This document shows, in pieces, positions 1-7,002 of a stretch of DNA of 33,611 nt. The notes beneath the pieces are model-generated. The model had not been told where the DNA came from. It saw nothing but the letters and a program-made list of their open reading frames with translations, and did no database searches. Made by a program: the position numbers and the translations under genes. The stretch comes from an uncultured Lachnospiraceae bacterium. Lineage in GTDB: Bacteria > Bacillota > Clostridia > Lachnospirales > Lachnospiraceae. The stretch is from the NCBI GenBank assembly GCA_910577165.1, contig CAJTLX010000038.1, positions 1 to 33,611 on the forward strand, in the 5' to 3' direction. Position 1 is the first letter of the stretch. The number at the start of each line of letters is the position of its first letter.

Positions 1-2
1 GG

Positions 3-497
3 CAAAAATACGATACCACGGCAGACGGTGCGTATCTGGCGGCGCAGGAAAAGGGCGCAATCAAAACCATCCCAGAGCAGCCGGGGATTTGCGTGCGCTA
101 TCCTGGTCATGTGGGAGTGTACATCGGTGGGAATTACGTGGTGGAGGCGCGAGGTTTTGATTACGGTGTGTGCTTTACGCGGATTACAGCGCGTCCATGG
201 ACACACTGGTATAAGCACCCGCGGATTAAGTACACGAAAACGGTGCTGCCTGCGCCGACCCCAGCGCAGATAAATGGGACAACAGACCGCTATTCCGTTG
301 TCTGGCTGCAGCTTGCCTTAAATCAGCAGATAGAGGCAGGCTACATTCAAGGCGCGGCGCTCTCTGTAGATGGGGTATATGGTAGCAAGACAGCGCGGAC
401 GGCAGCGGCGTACTGGCGTAAAAGGGGCTGGTCAGAGGAAAGTGAGATTTGGAGCGTTGGGAAAGGGACGGTAAAAGCACTACAACGAATGCAATGA
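3..497 (+). CDS. Phage-type NlpC/P60 endolysin, C-terminal part (5' end outside window)
   Basis: The frame is open from the window edge, so the N-terminus and the catalytic cysteine lie outside. What is visible is the second half of an NlpC/P60-like peptidase domain: a proline-rich approach (IPEQPGICVRYPGHVGVYIGG) whose GHVGVYIG segment carries the expected catalytic histidine, then an EARG-FDYGV segment typical of phage and Firmicutes cell-wall amidases/endopeptidases of this group. After a short Pro/Ala linker (PAPTPAQ) comes a peptidoglycan-binding-like repeat with the VDGVYGSKTARTAAAY core. The protein would cleave host cell-wall peptide links during lysis or particle release. A GTG at 93 is not a real start because homology continues upstream of it. 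The position next to a small hydrophobic toxin and an AT-rich cargo block suggests a prophage edge. The family assignment is from motif recognition. Confidence 0.8.
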   Translation, partial: QKYDTTADGAYLAAQEKGAIKTIPEQPGICVRYPGHVGVYIGGNYVVEARGFDYGVCFTRITARPWTHWYKHPRIKYTKTVLPAPTPAQINGTTDRYSVVWLQLALNQQIEAGYIQGAALSVDGVYGSKTARTAAAYWRKRGWSEESEIWSVGKGTVKALQRMQ

Positions 498-547
498 AGG
501 TATTGAAATTTTTTGTTAATAAAGCATTTTGTTTATAAATTTTTTGC

Positions 548-576
548 TTGAAATACAAATTAAACTATGATACAAT
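548..576 (+). promoter_or_regulatory. Promoter of the antisense antitoxin RNA
   Basis: A TTGAAA -35 box (548-553) and a TACAAT -10 box (571-576) are separated by 17 nt. Transcription should start near 583 and run toward the toxin gene, ending at the hairpin near 675. No open frame with a ribosome binding site follows, so the product is read as a small RNA. Confidence 0.7.
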
Positions 577-582
577 TAAAAA

Positions 583-676
583 GCAGGAGATACCGTACTC
601 TCATAGGTTGATCTTGCAGATTAAATTATAGAATGACCACTCTCTCACCGACCAAAGTTATGGGGGTGGTTTTTCT
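583..676 (+). ncRNA. Putative type I antitoxin RNA, convergent to a hydrophobic toxin gene
   Basis: This is the roughly 90-nt transcript expected between the promoter at 548-576 and the terminator-like hairpin ending in a T-run at 670-675. It is transcribed toward the toxin mRNA made from the opposite strand, so the two RNAs overlap and are complementary over the shared terminator region (about 631-676). Its 5' part contains GATACCGTACTC (589-600) and GTTGATCT (607-614). The same two words occur in the same order in the 5' leader of the toxin mRNA. This layout (convergent RNAs, shared terminator, repeated words near the 5' ends) parallels Fst/RNAI-RNAII and the holin-like toxin loci of Firmicutes. 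The exact ends are inferred. Confidence 0.6.
636..675. terminator. Shared, probably bidirectional terminator of the toxin-antitoxin locus
   Basis: ACCAC (636-640) pairs with GTGGT (666-670), with partial further pairing inside, and TTTTTCT follows on the plus strand. It lies just beyond the toxin stop codon (685) on the minus strand and at the 3' end of the antisense RNA on the plus strand. The stem is short for the minus-strand direction, so termination there is less certain. Confidence 0.55.
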
Positions 677-684
677 ATGTAGTA

Positions 685-783
685 TTATTTGCAAAATGAA
701 AAAATAAATGTGAGCAGTGCCAAGATAAACAAACCAAACTGGATCAAGGTATTAGGGTCGTTACCGTTGTTATTGTCGAACAT
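685..783 (-). CDS. Small hydrophobic holin-like type I toxin (32 residues)
   Basis: The ORF starts at ATG 783 on the minus strand behind an AGGAGG eight nucleotides upstream and encodes 32 residues: a polar Asn/Asp-rich N-terminus (MFDNNNGNDPN) followed by one transmembrane helix (LIQFGLFILALLTFIFSF) and a CK end. Length, single helix and context match the Firmicutes putative holin-like / Fst-TxpA class of type I toxins, which insert into the membrane when not silenced by an antisense RNA. It has its own promoter (minus strand, 852-879), a leader hairpin that would hide the start codon, and a convergent antisense RNA. The location beside a phage endolysin fits a prophage-borne addiction or abortive function. 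The family call is by architecture, not by a database match. Confidence 0.75.
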   Translation of the reverse strand: MFDNNNGNDPNTLIQFGLFILALLTFIFSFCK

Positions 784-823
784 AGTGCTACCTCCTTTTA
801 GAAGAAACAGAGATCAACACTAT
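782..823 (-). promoter_or_regulatory. Leader stem that would hide the toxin start codon
   Basis: In the toxin mRNA, ATAGTG (plus-strand 823-818) can pair with CACTAT (787-782), which includes the first two bases of the start codon. The loop contains the AGGAGG. Such a stem would slow translation, a known control in Fst-type toxins. The 6-bp stem is seen in the sequence; the role is inferred. Confidence 0.5.
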
Positions 824-851
824 CGCGGAGTACGGTATCCACTTACTATAT

Positions 852-879
852 ATTATAGTCAGTTCAGGGAAAAAAACAA
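852..879 (-). promoter_or_regulatory. Toxin promoter
   Basis: Read on the minus strand, TTGTTT (879-874) and a consensus TATAAT (857-852) are separated by 16 nt. The start site should be near 845, leaving a leader of about 60 nt before the toxin ATG at 783. Confidence 0.7.
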
Positions 880-1230
880 GTTAATATTTCAATTTTCTTT
901 AATGTTCAGAATTTTCTTCATTTTTGCTGCTCATCTTCCGAAATTATCGCATATTTTTTATAAATTATGCATGATGTTCGCGCGATAGGAATCCATATGC
1001 CTGAATTTGAAACTCGGAGTATTGACGTTTGCATTGTTATTTCGAAATCGGTGATATCTGGACGTTTTTTATGTCTAGCATTTTCCCTTTCCTGCTGATT
1101 ACAAAGATGCACATCTACAAGATCCCTATCTATTGATTACAAAGATGTGCATTCACAAGATCCATATATGGCTCTCTTAAATTTCCTTTTTATTCCAAAT
1201 GGTACAATTTATTTCACCTTTTTATACAAA
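880..1230. other. Gene-free AT-rich interval
   Basis: I find no convincing coding region on either strand: short open frames lack ribosome binding sites and recognisable motifs. The only structure I see is the 30-bp direct repeat pair at 1096-1163. Confidence 0.5.
1096..1163. repeat. Two direct repeats of 30 bp, 38-bp period
   Basis: The copies at 1096-1125 and 1134-1163 share TGATTACAAAGATG at the left and CAAGATCC at the right. The central 8 bp differ: the first copy has GATGCACATC, the second has GATGTGCATT, nearly the reverse complement of the first core. With only two copies, function cannot be assigned; an operator pair or a duplication remnant are both possible. Confidence 0.6.
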
Positions 1231-1232
1231 TA

Positions 1233-1261
1233 TCGACATGGAAATGCGAGTATGGTATAAT
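1233..1261 (+). promoter_or_regulatory. Promoter for the small gene at 1292
   Basis: TCGACA (1233-1238), a 17-nt spacer and TATAAT (1256-1261) lie 30 nt upstream of the start codon. The predicted start site near 1268 precedes a GGGGAGG ribosome binding site. Confidence 0.65.
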
Positions 1262-1291
1262 TTAGAAAAAATACAAGGGGAGGAAATAAAA

Positions 1292-1504
1292 ATGAATCTG
1301 GAAGCATTGCAGGATGCTATAGAAGACGCAAATCGTTCGTCTGAAATCTCTTATGCCTCCTTATCTACTATCAGCGCACAGCGGGACAACGAAACCGTTT
1401 CCTGGGCGATTGCTGGCGTTATGGATCAAATCTAAAAGATCAAGGGTTGTTTGACGATTATCGATGGAGTGCTTACAAAAGAAGAATTTTGTAATGAATT
1501 TTAG
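1292..1504 (+). pseudogene. Small unrecognised gene, apparently split by an in-frame TAA
   Basis: A good promoter and a ribosome binding site (GGGGAGG, 10 nt before ATG 1292) lead a 47-codon ORF, MNLEALQDAIEDANRSSEIS and onward, ending at TAA 1433-1435. The same frame continues without a break for another 22 codons (KIKGCLTIID then GVLTKEEFCNEF) to TAG 1504. The downstream stretch looks coding (acidic/basic mix ending in a helical segment) and would make a natural protein of about 70 residues if the TAA were CAA or AAA. I do not recognise the family. It is acidic, soluble and has no signal peptide. The 47-residue version may still be made. A single-base nonsense mutation in decaying cargo is my preferred reading. 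Confidence 0.45.
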
Positions 1505-1859
1505 GAAGTTTTTTGTTTTCAGGGACAAAAGATAGATCAAGGTTAGAGAAAAGGAAATGGTAAAACCTTGCAAGTGGTGATAAAAGAAAACGAGGAATGT
1601 TTTTCAACACATCTTGGCGATAGATAACTATCAGTTCCTTTCGGTGAATTGATTTTGACAACTTCATTATTCCATAGTGATCTGGTTGCTATTATAAATT
1701 TTGAGTGATAAAGAGATTTGTCATGTTTCGCAAAGCTGCATAAATCCTAAATGTATAGAGCTTTGCACATTTCTAGAATTGTTTAGTGAAAGTGGATGAT
1801 ATTCGAAAAGTTCACATTACTATAAAATGGTTCTTTAGGTAGAAAGGAGATAAATATTA
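1505..1859. other. Gene-free interval with one inverted repeat
   Basis: No coding region is supported. GCAAAGCT (1730-1737) and AGCTTTGC (1759-1766) form an 8-bp inverted repeat with a 21-nt centre, about 95 nt upstream of the membrane protein gene at 1860. It could be an operator or a weak hairpin. I see no strong sigma-A promoter for the operon that follows. Confidence 0.4.
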
Positions 1860-3260
1860 ATGAAACGTGAAATAAAACTACATATCTTTTTTTCTGCTCT
1901 TCCATGCTTTTTGATTGTAATTTTTGCTGTCATCTATTCTTGCGGGATATGGTCATTGTTTCAGCTTTCTACTGTTAATATTCTATGTATTGCATTCATC
2001 GCTTTGGAGTTAGCACAGGCATTTACAGAGAAGGTCAACACATGGAAGGTGTATGGTTTTATTGGTTCTGGTGCAATTAGTGGGATCGCCACAGCACTCA
2101 ATGTTTTCAATGATATTCAGGGAAGAGCGTTTACTCTGGAACAGTTGTCTTTTTGGAGTTGGTTGTGGATTGGGCTGTTAGCTATGTCTATAATCGCTTT
2201 GGTGGTAATTCTTATCCGCATGTTTTGCTGGAATCAGGATCAGTGGGAAAAAATTCGTATATGGCAACAAGATTGTAAAAAAGAACGAATGACAGCTAGA
2301 CAACAGTTGAAACTCTTAAAGCTGGAATTATTAAAGGAGAAGGCTACAGCAAAGATTAATAAGCAGAAAGATCAGGCAGGTAAGGATATTATAGTTCAGA
2401 ATCAAAAGCATGAACAACGGATGGAGCGCCTTAAAGATTGGAAGAAATATTGGAAAAATAATATAGCTTCTGTTTCAAAGGGGATAAAGCTGTTGGGTGC
2501 AATTATAATAGTACTCCTGTTTCTGTTTATTCCCTATTTTGAAAAACTCCAATTCTTGGCATCCGATTGGCTTAATGCTATGGAAAGCTTGGCATTTAAA
2601 ATCAGTTCTGATTCGTCAAACAATAGGGAAAAATTCTTTAAAGCATTTGCAAGTTACATTATTATGTATATATTCTTTATCGCTGCGATCTGGTTACTAT
2701 TATTTCTTTGTCAGTATGTTTATAAAATTCTTACAAATAGGGGGAAAGCGGACAAGGAACAAAGGAGTTTACAAAGTAAAAATTTTCTTGAGGAATACGA
2801 TATACCCATTGCTATCTTGGTGGTATTTACTGCTTTGATGTTTGCATTAGGAAATAGTGAATCGCCATTTACGGATATCACGAATAAGTGGGCTGCTTTG
2901 TTTACAGTAATTTTACTTATTTTAGTTATATTTGTGTCTGTTGAAATTGTACGGCTTGTTGTGGAGCAAATCGGACAAAGGAATTCCCTGTTAAAACAAC
3001 TTGTTCGTCTGATTTTTGTAGCGATATTAGAGTTTTTAACGGGTCTGCTTCTTGGGGTTATTATTAATTTTCGAATTGAAGATGTCATATCATCACTACT
3101 CACTATAATATTCCCTCAGGAAGAACTTTCTTTTACAAGCAAAGTACAAGAGAAGTTTACCAAAATGTTTAATAGGGAATTAGAAGATGATAGTGATGAT
3201 AATCCTATGCCATCACATTTCGCAAAAAAATATATTTGGAGGAGGTATCACAAAAAATGA
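1860..3260 (+). CDS. Unrecognised polytopic membrane protein with a central charged coiled coil
   Basis: This 466-residue protein starts at ATG 1860 behind AAAGGAG. About four hydrophobic helices fill residues 7-120. A strongly charged Lys/Glu/Gln-rich segment (about 125-205) is predicted to be a cytoplasmic or peripheral coiled coil. At least four more helices follow (about 208-230, 265-290, 313-330, 342-400). The protein ends in an acidic then basic tail (LEDDSDDNPM, then KKYIWRRYHKK). I do not recognise the family and see no enzyme motif. Its stop codon overlaps the next start (ATGA), so the two products are translationally coupled and probably act together at the membrane. The base composition is more AT-rich than the core genes downstream, and the surroundings (endolysin, toxin locus, IS remnant) suggest mobile cargo such as a lysogenic-conversion or defence function. 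That role is speculation. Confidence 0.8.
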   Translation: MKREIKLHIFFSALPCFLIVIFAVIYSCGIWSLFQLSTVNILCIAFIALELAQAFTEKVNTWKVYGFIGSGAISGIATALNVFNDIQGRAFTLEQLSFWSWLWIGLLAMSIIALVVILIRMFCWNQDQWEKIRIWQQDCKKERMTARQQLKLLKLELLKEKATAKINKQKDQAGKDIIVQNQKHEQRMERLKDWKKYWKNNIASVSKGIKLLGAIIIVLLFLFIPYFEKLQFLASDWLNAMESLAFKISSDSSNNREKFFKAFASYIIMYIFFIAAIWLLLFLCQYVYKILTNRGKADKEQRSLQSKNFLEEYDIPIAILVVFTALMFALGNSESPFTDITNKWAALFTVILLILVIFVSVEIVRLVVEQIGQRNSLLKQLVRLIFVAILEFLTGLLLGVIINFRIEDVISSLLTIIFPQEELSFTSKVQEKFTKMFNRELEDDSDDNPMPSHFAKKYIWRRYHKK

Positions 3261-5374
3261 AAAGTAATCAACAACATAACAGTGGTGTTTTGACCCTGCT
3301 TCGGATTTGCACGTTTTTGTTAGCGTCTGTTTCCTTCTGGGCTACGGCTCAAGGAATGAAACAGTACACTTTCCCAGATGACTGGCAGCCCTATGCAGCA
3401 TCTCTTGGCATACAAGGACTTCTTTTAGGATTAAACTTTTCATTTTTCAAATTTTGGAGCAGATGCCAAACAGGTTTCCACAAGGCAGCACTATTAATTC
3501 TTACATGCGTTGTTCTGTCATGCTCGTCTTGGTTCAGTTACCTTTATATCGCAGAACAAGCTTATGAACAATCTTGGGATACCGAGAGCAGACTTTTGGC
3601 ACAAGATACTTATCGAAGTGAACTTTTTGCTGCTAATACATATCTTGAGCAGTACGGCGAGGAAATGGAGCAATCATTGGCGAACCAAATCGCGGCATTA
3701 TACGCTCAAGCGACAGAGATGGATTCCGATAAGGTGGACATTGCGGGAAACTTAGATTGGGGTATTGAAAGAAGCAACTATACCCAAGATGGTTTTGCTG
3801 CTAGAGACATTATGCTGTCGGTTATTGATGCTATGGAACAGGCTACGGCAGATAACGCCGCACAGGATGCAAGACAACAGTCGGGAGAGATTGTTGAACA
3901 AATGCAAGCTACTTTACAAAACACTATCTTATCGTTGGATACACAAATTACTGATGCAGATGCGAGCGTTACGCGGGCAGAAAATAGCCTGATAAGTGCG
4001 CAAAATAGAATGAGAAATGCCCCGGCGGGAACAAATTTAACACCCTATCAAAATGCCGTGAATACAGCGGCGCAGGCATATGAGGCAAGCATCACAAGGC
4101 AGAGTGAGCTTGTAAAGCAACGCCAAGATTATCAAAGAGCCTTTGACCGTACAGTTTATTATGCTAGTGTTTTAGGGATGTCTGAGGAGGGCGTGTCTAG
4201 CTACTTTGTAAGTGCAAACCTTCGTGAAATTCAGAGGGAATTGTTTAGAACCAATCCTGATTCTGACAGAATGATAGAGTTGGCAACGAAGATATTCGAA
4301 CGTTTACAAAGCAACGTTGATTTGGAAGTAGATGAAACCGAGAATAACTACCAAATATTTTTGTCGAGCATGAATCAGTTTGTAAGGTATCTTGAGAACT
4401 ACCGTTCCATAAAAGAACTTAATGCAGAGATTCAAGAATTGACCGACAGACTGTCTGCCGGGGAGATTCTTTCGGTGAATGAGAATAATTCCAGATGGAA
4501 AGCATCTTGGCAAAGACAGTTTAACAGTTTGAAATCCAAAATCAGTGGTTTGCCAGTATATACCCTTACAGGTAGTAATGCTACACTCAAATCCTTTGAC
4601 CGTGCTACATCAACACGTCGTTTGGATAATGCAATCCGTAATTACCTCACGGATCACAACCCAGCGCAACAGGGTTTGATATACTTATACAGTCACTATC
4701 GTGGCATTGCAATGTTCTCACTTTTTATCGCATTTTTGCTAGATATTGCTACGTTTGTTACTGGTTTTATTATTGATAGGGCAGATGAAGATAATTATTC
4801 GGATTCTAAGCAGGAAAACATGGGAAATTATGGTAATAGTTTTAGCATGGTACATGCGCTACCTAAGAAAGAGCCTGTCTGGAATATGAATCAGACTTTG
4901 AACTGGAACGCTATACCACCGTTGAATAGATATACCTTCCTAACCGGTGACCGTCAATATTTAGACGGAACTATGACCTACAAAGCTATCGAAAATGGAA
5001 AGGTAATAGACGTGGAATACTCTGATACTAAGTTGCAGGCAGGCTTATATTACTGGAAAGGCAGCAGTATTTATCCAGTTCTTCCTGTTGAGTTTTGTTA
5101 TAAAGGTACTTCTGGTGGACCAAAGGATGGCGTTTATGAAGAGGCTCTTCTTCGTTATGACGATCAGCTTTTGTTTATCGCCCAAGATAAGATAGATAAG
5201 CATATAGGAACCGTTGATCCATATATTCCAGTATATTGTTTATCAAAAGATTCGTGTGAATCTTTTCCTGCTAAAGAAATTCAAAATATGCGAGGCAGTA
5301 AGATTGTAGTTAGCTTAAACCAAACCGGAACGCGAATCATAGCGATTTATGTTGTCAAAGACGATATGATATAA
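3257..5374 (+). CDS. Unrecognised large membrane-anchored coiled-coil protein, partner of the upstream gene
   Basis: I place the start at ATG 3257 (705 residues), overlapping the upstream stop as ATGA and preceded by GGAGGAGG at 3238-3245. A TTG at 3236 in the same frame is upstream of the binding site and is rejected. Three hydrophobic helices lie in roughly residues 9-95. A long Gln/Ala/Glu-rich, mostly helical region follows (about 100-480), with clear coiled-coil character (for example EIVEQMQATLQNTILSLDTQ). One more helix (FSLFIAFLLDIATFVTGFII, near residue 490) leads to a C-terminal globular domain of about 190 residues rich in Tyr, Gly and Asp. The layout suggests a membrane sensor or scaffold with a long extended helical domain and a compact end domain. 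I recognise no catalytic motif. Together with its partner it forms a two-gene unit that I cannot place in a known system. Confidence 0.8.
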   Translation: MKSNQQHNSGVLTLLRICTFLLASVSFWATAQGMKQYTFPDDWQPYAASLGIQGLLLGLNFSFFKFWSRCQTGFHKAALLILTCVVLSCSSWFSYLYIAEQAYEQSWDTESRLLAQDTYRSELFAANTYLEQYGEEMEQSLANQIAALYAQATEMDSDKVDIAGNLDWGIERSNYTQDGFAARDIMLSVIDAMEQATADNAAQDARQQSGEIVEQMQATLQNTILSLDTQITDADASVTRAENSLISAQNRMRNAPAGTNLTPYQNAVNTAAQAYEASITRQSELVKQRQDYQRAFDRTVYYASVLGMSEEGVSSYFVSANLREIQRELFRTNPDSDRMIELATKIFERLQSNVDLEVDETENNYQIFLSSMNQFVRYLENYRSIKELNAEIQELTDRLSAGEILSVNENNSRWKASWQRQFNSLKSKISGLPVYTLTGSNATLKSFDRATSTRRLDNAIRNYLTDHNPAQQGLIYLYSHYRGIAMFSLFIAFLLDIATFVTGFIIDRADEDNYSDSKQENMGNYGNSFSMVHALPKKEPVWNMNQTLNWNAIPPLNRYTFLTGDRQYLDGTMTYKAIENGKVIDVEYSDTKLQAGLYYWKGSSIYPVLPVEFCYKGTSGGPKDGVYEEALLRYDDQLLFIAQDKIDKHIGTVDPYIPVYCLSKDSCESFPAKEIQNMRGSKIVVSLNQTGTRIIAIYVVKDDMI

Positions 5375-5479
5375 TGCTTATTGCAATTATATTATCTATC
5401 TGGAGAGTTAAAAAGCTTTTCGCTGGTTAAAAAATAACATTTCAGCGTAAAGTGTGTAAATTCCATTAATATTATCCCT

Positions 5480-5508
5480 ACTGGCAACTTTGAGGGCTAC
5501 CAGTTTTG
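5480..5508 (+). terminator. Possible weak terminator of the two-gene membrane operon
   Basis: ACTGG (5480-5484) pairs with CCAGT (5500-5504), followed by TTTG. The stem is only 5 bp with an irregular interior, about 105 nt after the stop codon. No better candidate is seen nearby. Confidence 0.25.
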
Positions 5509-5514
5509 CACAAA

Positions 5515-5957
5515 TCAGTGCTGCGCATATTTCAGTATGCGCCCTTGTATCTTATTGTCCATGGTAAGTTGATTGTGGACGAGTGCCAAGTTTGACAGGT
5601 TGGTTTCCTCATTTCTTATAAAGTTCAACGACACGCAGGTAAAAGGTATTGAGTACAGTATCCTCATTTGGGAATGATTTTTTTGTGACCTTCTGGAAGC
5701 TGGAATTGACATATTTTATTTGTTGTATACATGGCTTTCTTGATCTCCTCACCATAATTGTAGGGCTTGACAACAAGTTGTGTTCCTACGCATTCACTGT
5801 TCGGGGTATTTTTTCATGCTTGCCGAAACCGTTCAAATACCGACTCTGTTGTTTTTAGGCTGGGTGCATCATATATTTTCTTTAATTGGGCAGTGTATGC
5901 CTGTCTTTGATAGAATTGTGAACCATGTGCGTGATGCAGTGCTACATCACGCACATT
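5515..5957 (-). pseudogene. Decayed IS256-family (mutator type) transposase, C-terminal fragment
   Basis: Translating the minus strand in shifting frames gives the ordered landmarks of an IS256-family transposase. These are CITHMVHNSIKD (the C-x-V-H-x-x-R-N-S region, near 5945-5912), AQLKKIYDAPSLKTTESVFE (the DLKKVYxAP region, near 5890-5820), EEIKKAMYTTNKI (the IRKxIYTTNxIE region, near 5745-5709), then IIPNEDTVLNTFYLRVVELYK (5680-5610; the S/FPNDDALLKxLYLAxMNxxKKW region). Several frameshifts and a stop separate these pieces and the N-terminal half is missing, so no active enzyme can be made. No terminal inverted repeats were identified. It marks this interval as a graveyard for mobile DNA between the cargo operon and the cotJC junction. 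Confidence 0.7.
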
Positions 5958-5960
5958 TTT
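5925..5960 (+). terminator. Perfect 12-bp hairpin with T-run
   Basis: ATGTGCGTGATG (5925-5936) and CATCACGCACAT (5945-5956) form a perfect 12-bp stem with an 8-nt loop, followed by TTTT. It overlaps the point where recognisable transposase sequence stops, so it may have arisen by a small inverted duplication at that breakpoint rather than as a dedicated terminator. Confidence 0.5.
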
Positions 5961-6017
5961 GAAGATGCTTCTTATATGATATGAATGGTAAGTAAAGAAT
6001 TATCTTTCTTACTGACC

Positions 6018-6240
6018 TCACAACATTATTCTTTGTTTACTTTTTTTAGCTTCAATTAAGTACAAATCATGCCTTTTTCGTAGGGTAATCTTATAATCTT
6101 TATACCCCTCTTCAAATTTGCCCTCAGATAACATTTCATTTGCCTTTTGTAAGATTAGTTCTGCCTCCTGAACTGTGTCATACGATCCGAGAAAGTACGT
6201 ACTGCTTTCCATAAGAATAGGATTTATACTAGGGGTAAAT
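6018..6240 (-). pseudogene. AP2-like domain protein fragment, cut off at the cotJC junction
   Basis: The open frame on the minus strand runs into antisense cotJC sequence, so only the part before about 6240 is native. That part reads STYFLGSYDTVQEAELILQ, then KANEMLSEGKFEEGYKDYK, and ends KKSKQRIML. The YFLGSYDT-xxEAE pattern followed by a helical Ala/Glu segment resembles the small AP2-like DNA-binding domains found in phage homing endonucleases and in some integrases. No ribosome binding site stands before the internal ATG, so the true N-terminus has probably been lost at the junction. If the block 1-6245 is an excisable element, this gene end would be rejoined to the other end of the element on excision. 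The domain call is tentative. Confidence 0.4.
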
Positions 6241-6244
6241 GTAG

Positions 6245-6763
6245 TTCGGCGGACCGGATGGTGAGCTTGCCGCATCCATGCGCTACCTGTCCCAGCGCTA
6301 TGCAATGAAAAATCGTCAGGTAGCGGGCGTGCTGACCGATATCGGTACAGAGGAGCTTGCGCATATGGAGATGGTATCCGCGATTGTACACCAACTTACT
6401 TGTAACCTGACACCGGATCAGATTGAGGGCAGCCCGTTTGCAAATTATTATGTGGATCATACGCTTGGTATCTGGCCGCAAGCAGCATCTGGTGCGCCGT
6501 GGACAGCAGCTTATTTCCAGTCAAAAGGCGACCCGATTACCGATATGCATGAGGATATGGCAGCAGAGCAGAAGGCGCGCACGACATATGAGAACATTTT
6601 AAGGCTCGTACACGATCATGATATTTGCGATCCGATCCGTTATTTGAGGGAGCGTGAAATTGTACACTATCAAAGATTCGGTGAGAGTCTGCGCCTTATC
6701 CAAGAAGAGCTTGACGCAAAGAATTTCTACGCATTTAATCCGGCATTTGATCAAAAGTGTTAG
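6245..6763 (+). pseudogene. cotJC: cotJC, spore coat / manganese-catalase family protein, N-terminally truncated
   Basis: From codon 6245 the frame reads FGGPDGELAASMRYLSQRYA and continues through VLTDIGTEELAHMEMVSAIV, GDPITDMHEDMAAEQKARTT and REREIVHYQRFGESL to the stop at 6763. These are the diagnostic CotJC blocks, including the EE-AHxEM and E-KARxTY metal-ligand regions of the manganese catalase fold. Normal CotJC has about 30 further N-terminal residues ending in the Q-[YF]-GG-x-DGE segment. Here the codon before FGG is TAG (6242-6244) where CAG would be expected, and the upstream sequence is unrelated. The gene is therefore broken exactly at this point. An ATG at 6278 might allow a shorter product but has no good ribosome binding site. 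CotJC is an inner-coat protein of endospores. Confidence 0.85.
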
Positions 6764-6793
6764 AGGATAGAAATTTATAGTGGAAAAGAGTTC

Positions 6794-6846
6794 GCAGAAA
6801 ATAAAGGGGGAGAACCGTCCAGAGGTTCTCCCCCTTTATTTTCTGC
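6794..6846. terminator. Strong bidirectional terminator after cotJC
   Basis: A perfect 23-bp stem (6794-6816 with 6824-6846) closes a 7-nt loop. The GC-rich core GGGGGAGAACC is flanked by A/T tracts on both sides, giving AAAATAAA upstream and TTTATTTT downstream, so it can stop transcription from either direction. Confidence 0.85.
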
Positions 6847-6868
6847 AAATGGGTATATGAAGACGGAG

Positions 6869-6886
6869 AAAGAAAAGCTTTTCTTT
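6869..6886. promoter_or_regulatory. 18-bp perfect palindrome
   Basis: AAAGAAAAGCTTTTCTTT is its own reverse complement. It lies 65 bp upstream of the -10 box for the cdaA operon and could be a protein site; low sequence complexity makes chance plausible. Confidence 0.3.
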
Positions 6887-6947
6887 ATTCAATTTGTATT
6901 AAGATTTGATTCGTAAGAAAAAAGTTCTCGCCATTTTCAAAGCATTG

Positions 6948-6956
6948 TGGTATAAT
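6948..6956 (+). promoter_or_regulatory. Extended -10 promoter of the membrane protein-cdaA-cdaR-leuA cluster
   Basis: TGG-TATAAT gives an extended -10 (TG one base before the hexamer, 6951-6956). No good -35 is seen at 16-18 nt. The start site near 6963 implies a leader of about 125 nt before ATG 7087. Confidence 0.6.
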
Positions 6957-7002
6957 AGCGCCAGATATCATTACTTATGTTAGAATTTGGAAATTCATAC
7001 GC

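Larger units (their letters stand above)
589..839. repeat. Mirrored 5' module flanking the toxin locus (inverted repeat)
   Basis: GATACCGTACTC at 589-600 on the plus strand recurs as the same word on the minus strand at 839-828. A second shared word, GTTGATCT (607-614 plus; 818-811 minus), follows at a similar distance. In both directions the first word begins 12 nt after the -10 box. Both transcripts would therefore carry near-identical 5' segments. Confidence 0.8.

Noticed and set aside
226..558. 110-codon minus-strand ORF
   Set aside because: Antisense to the endolysin coding frame, low-complexity composition and no ribosome binding site; shadow ORF.
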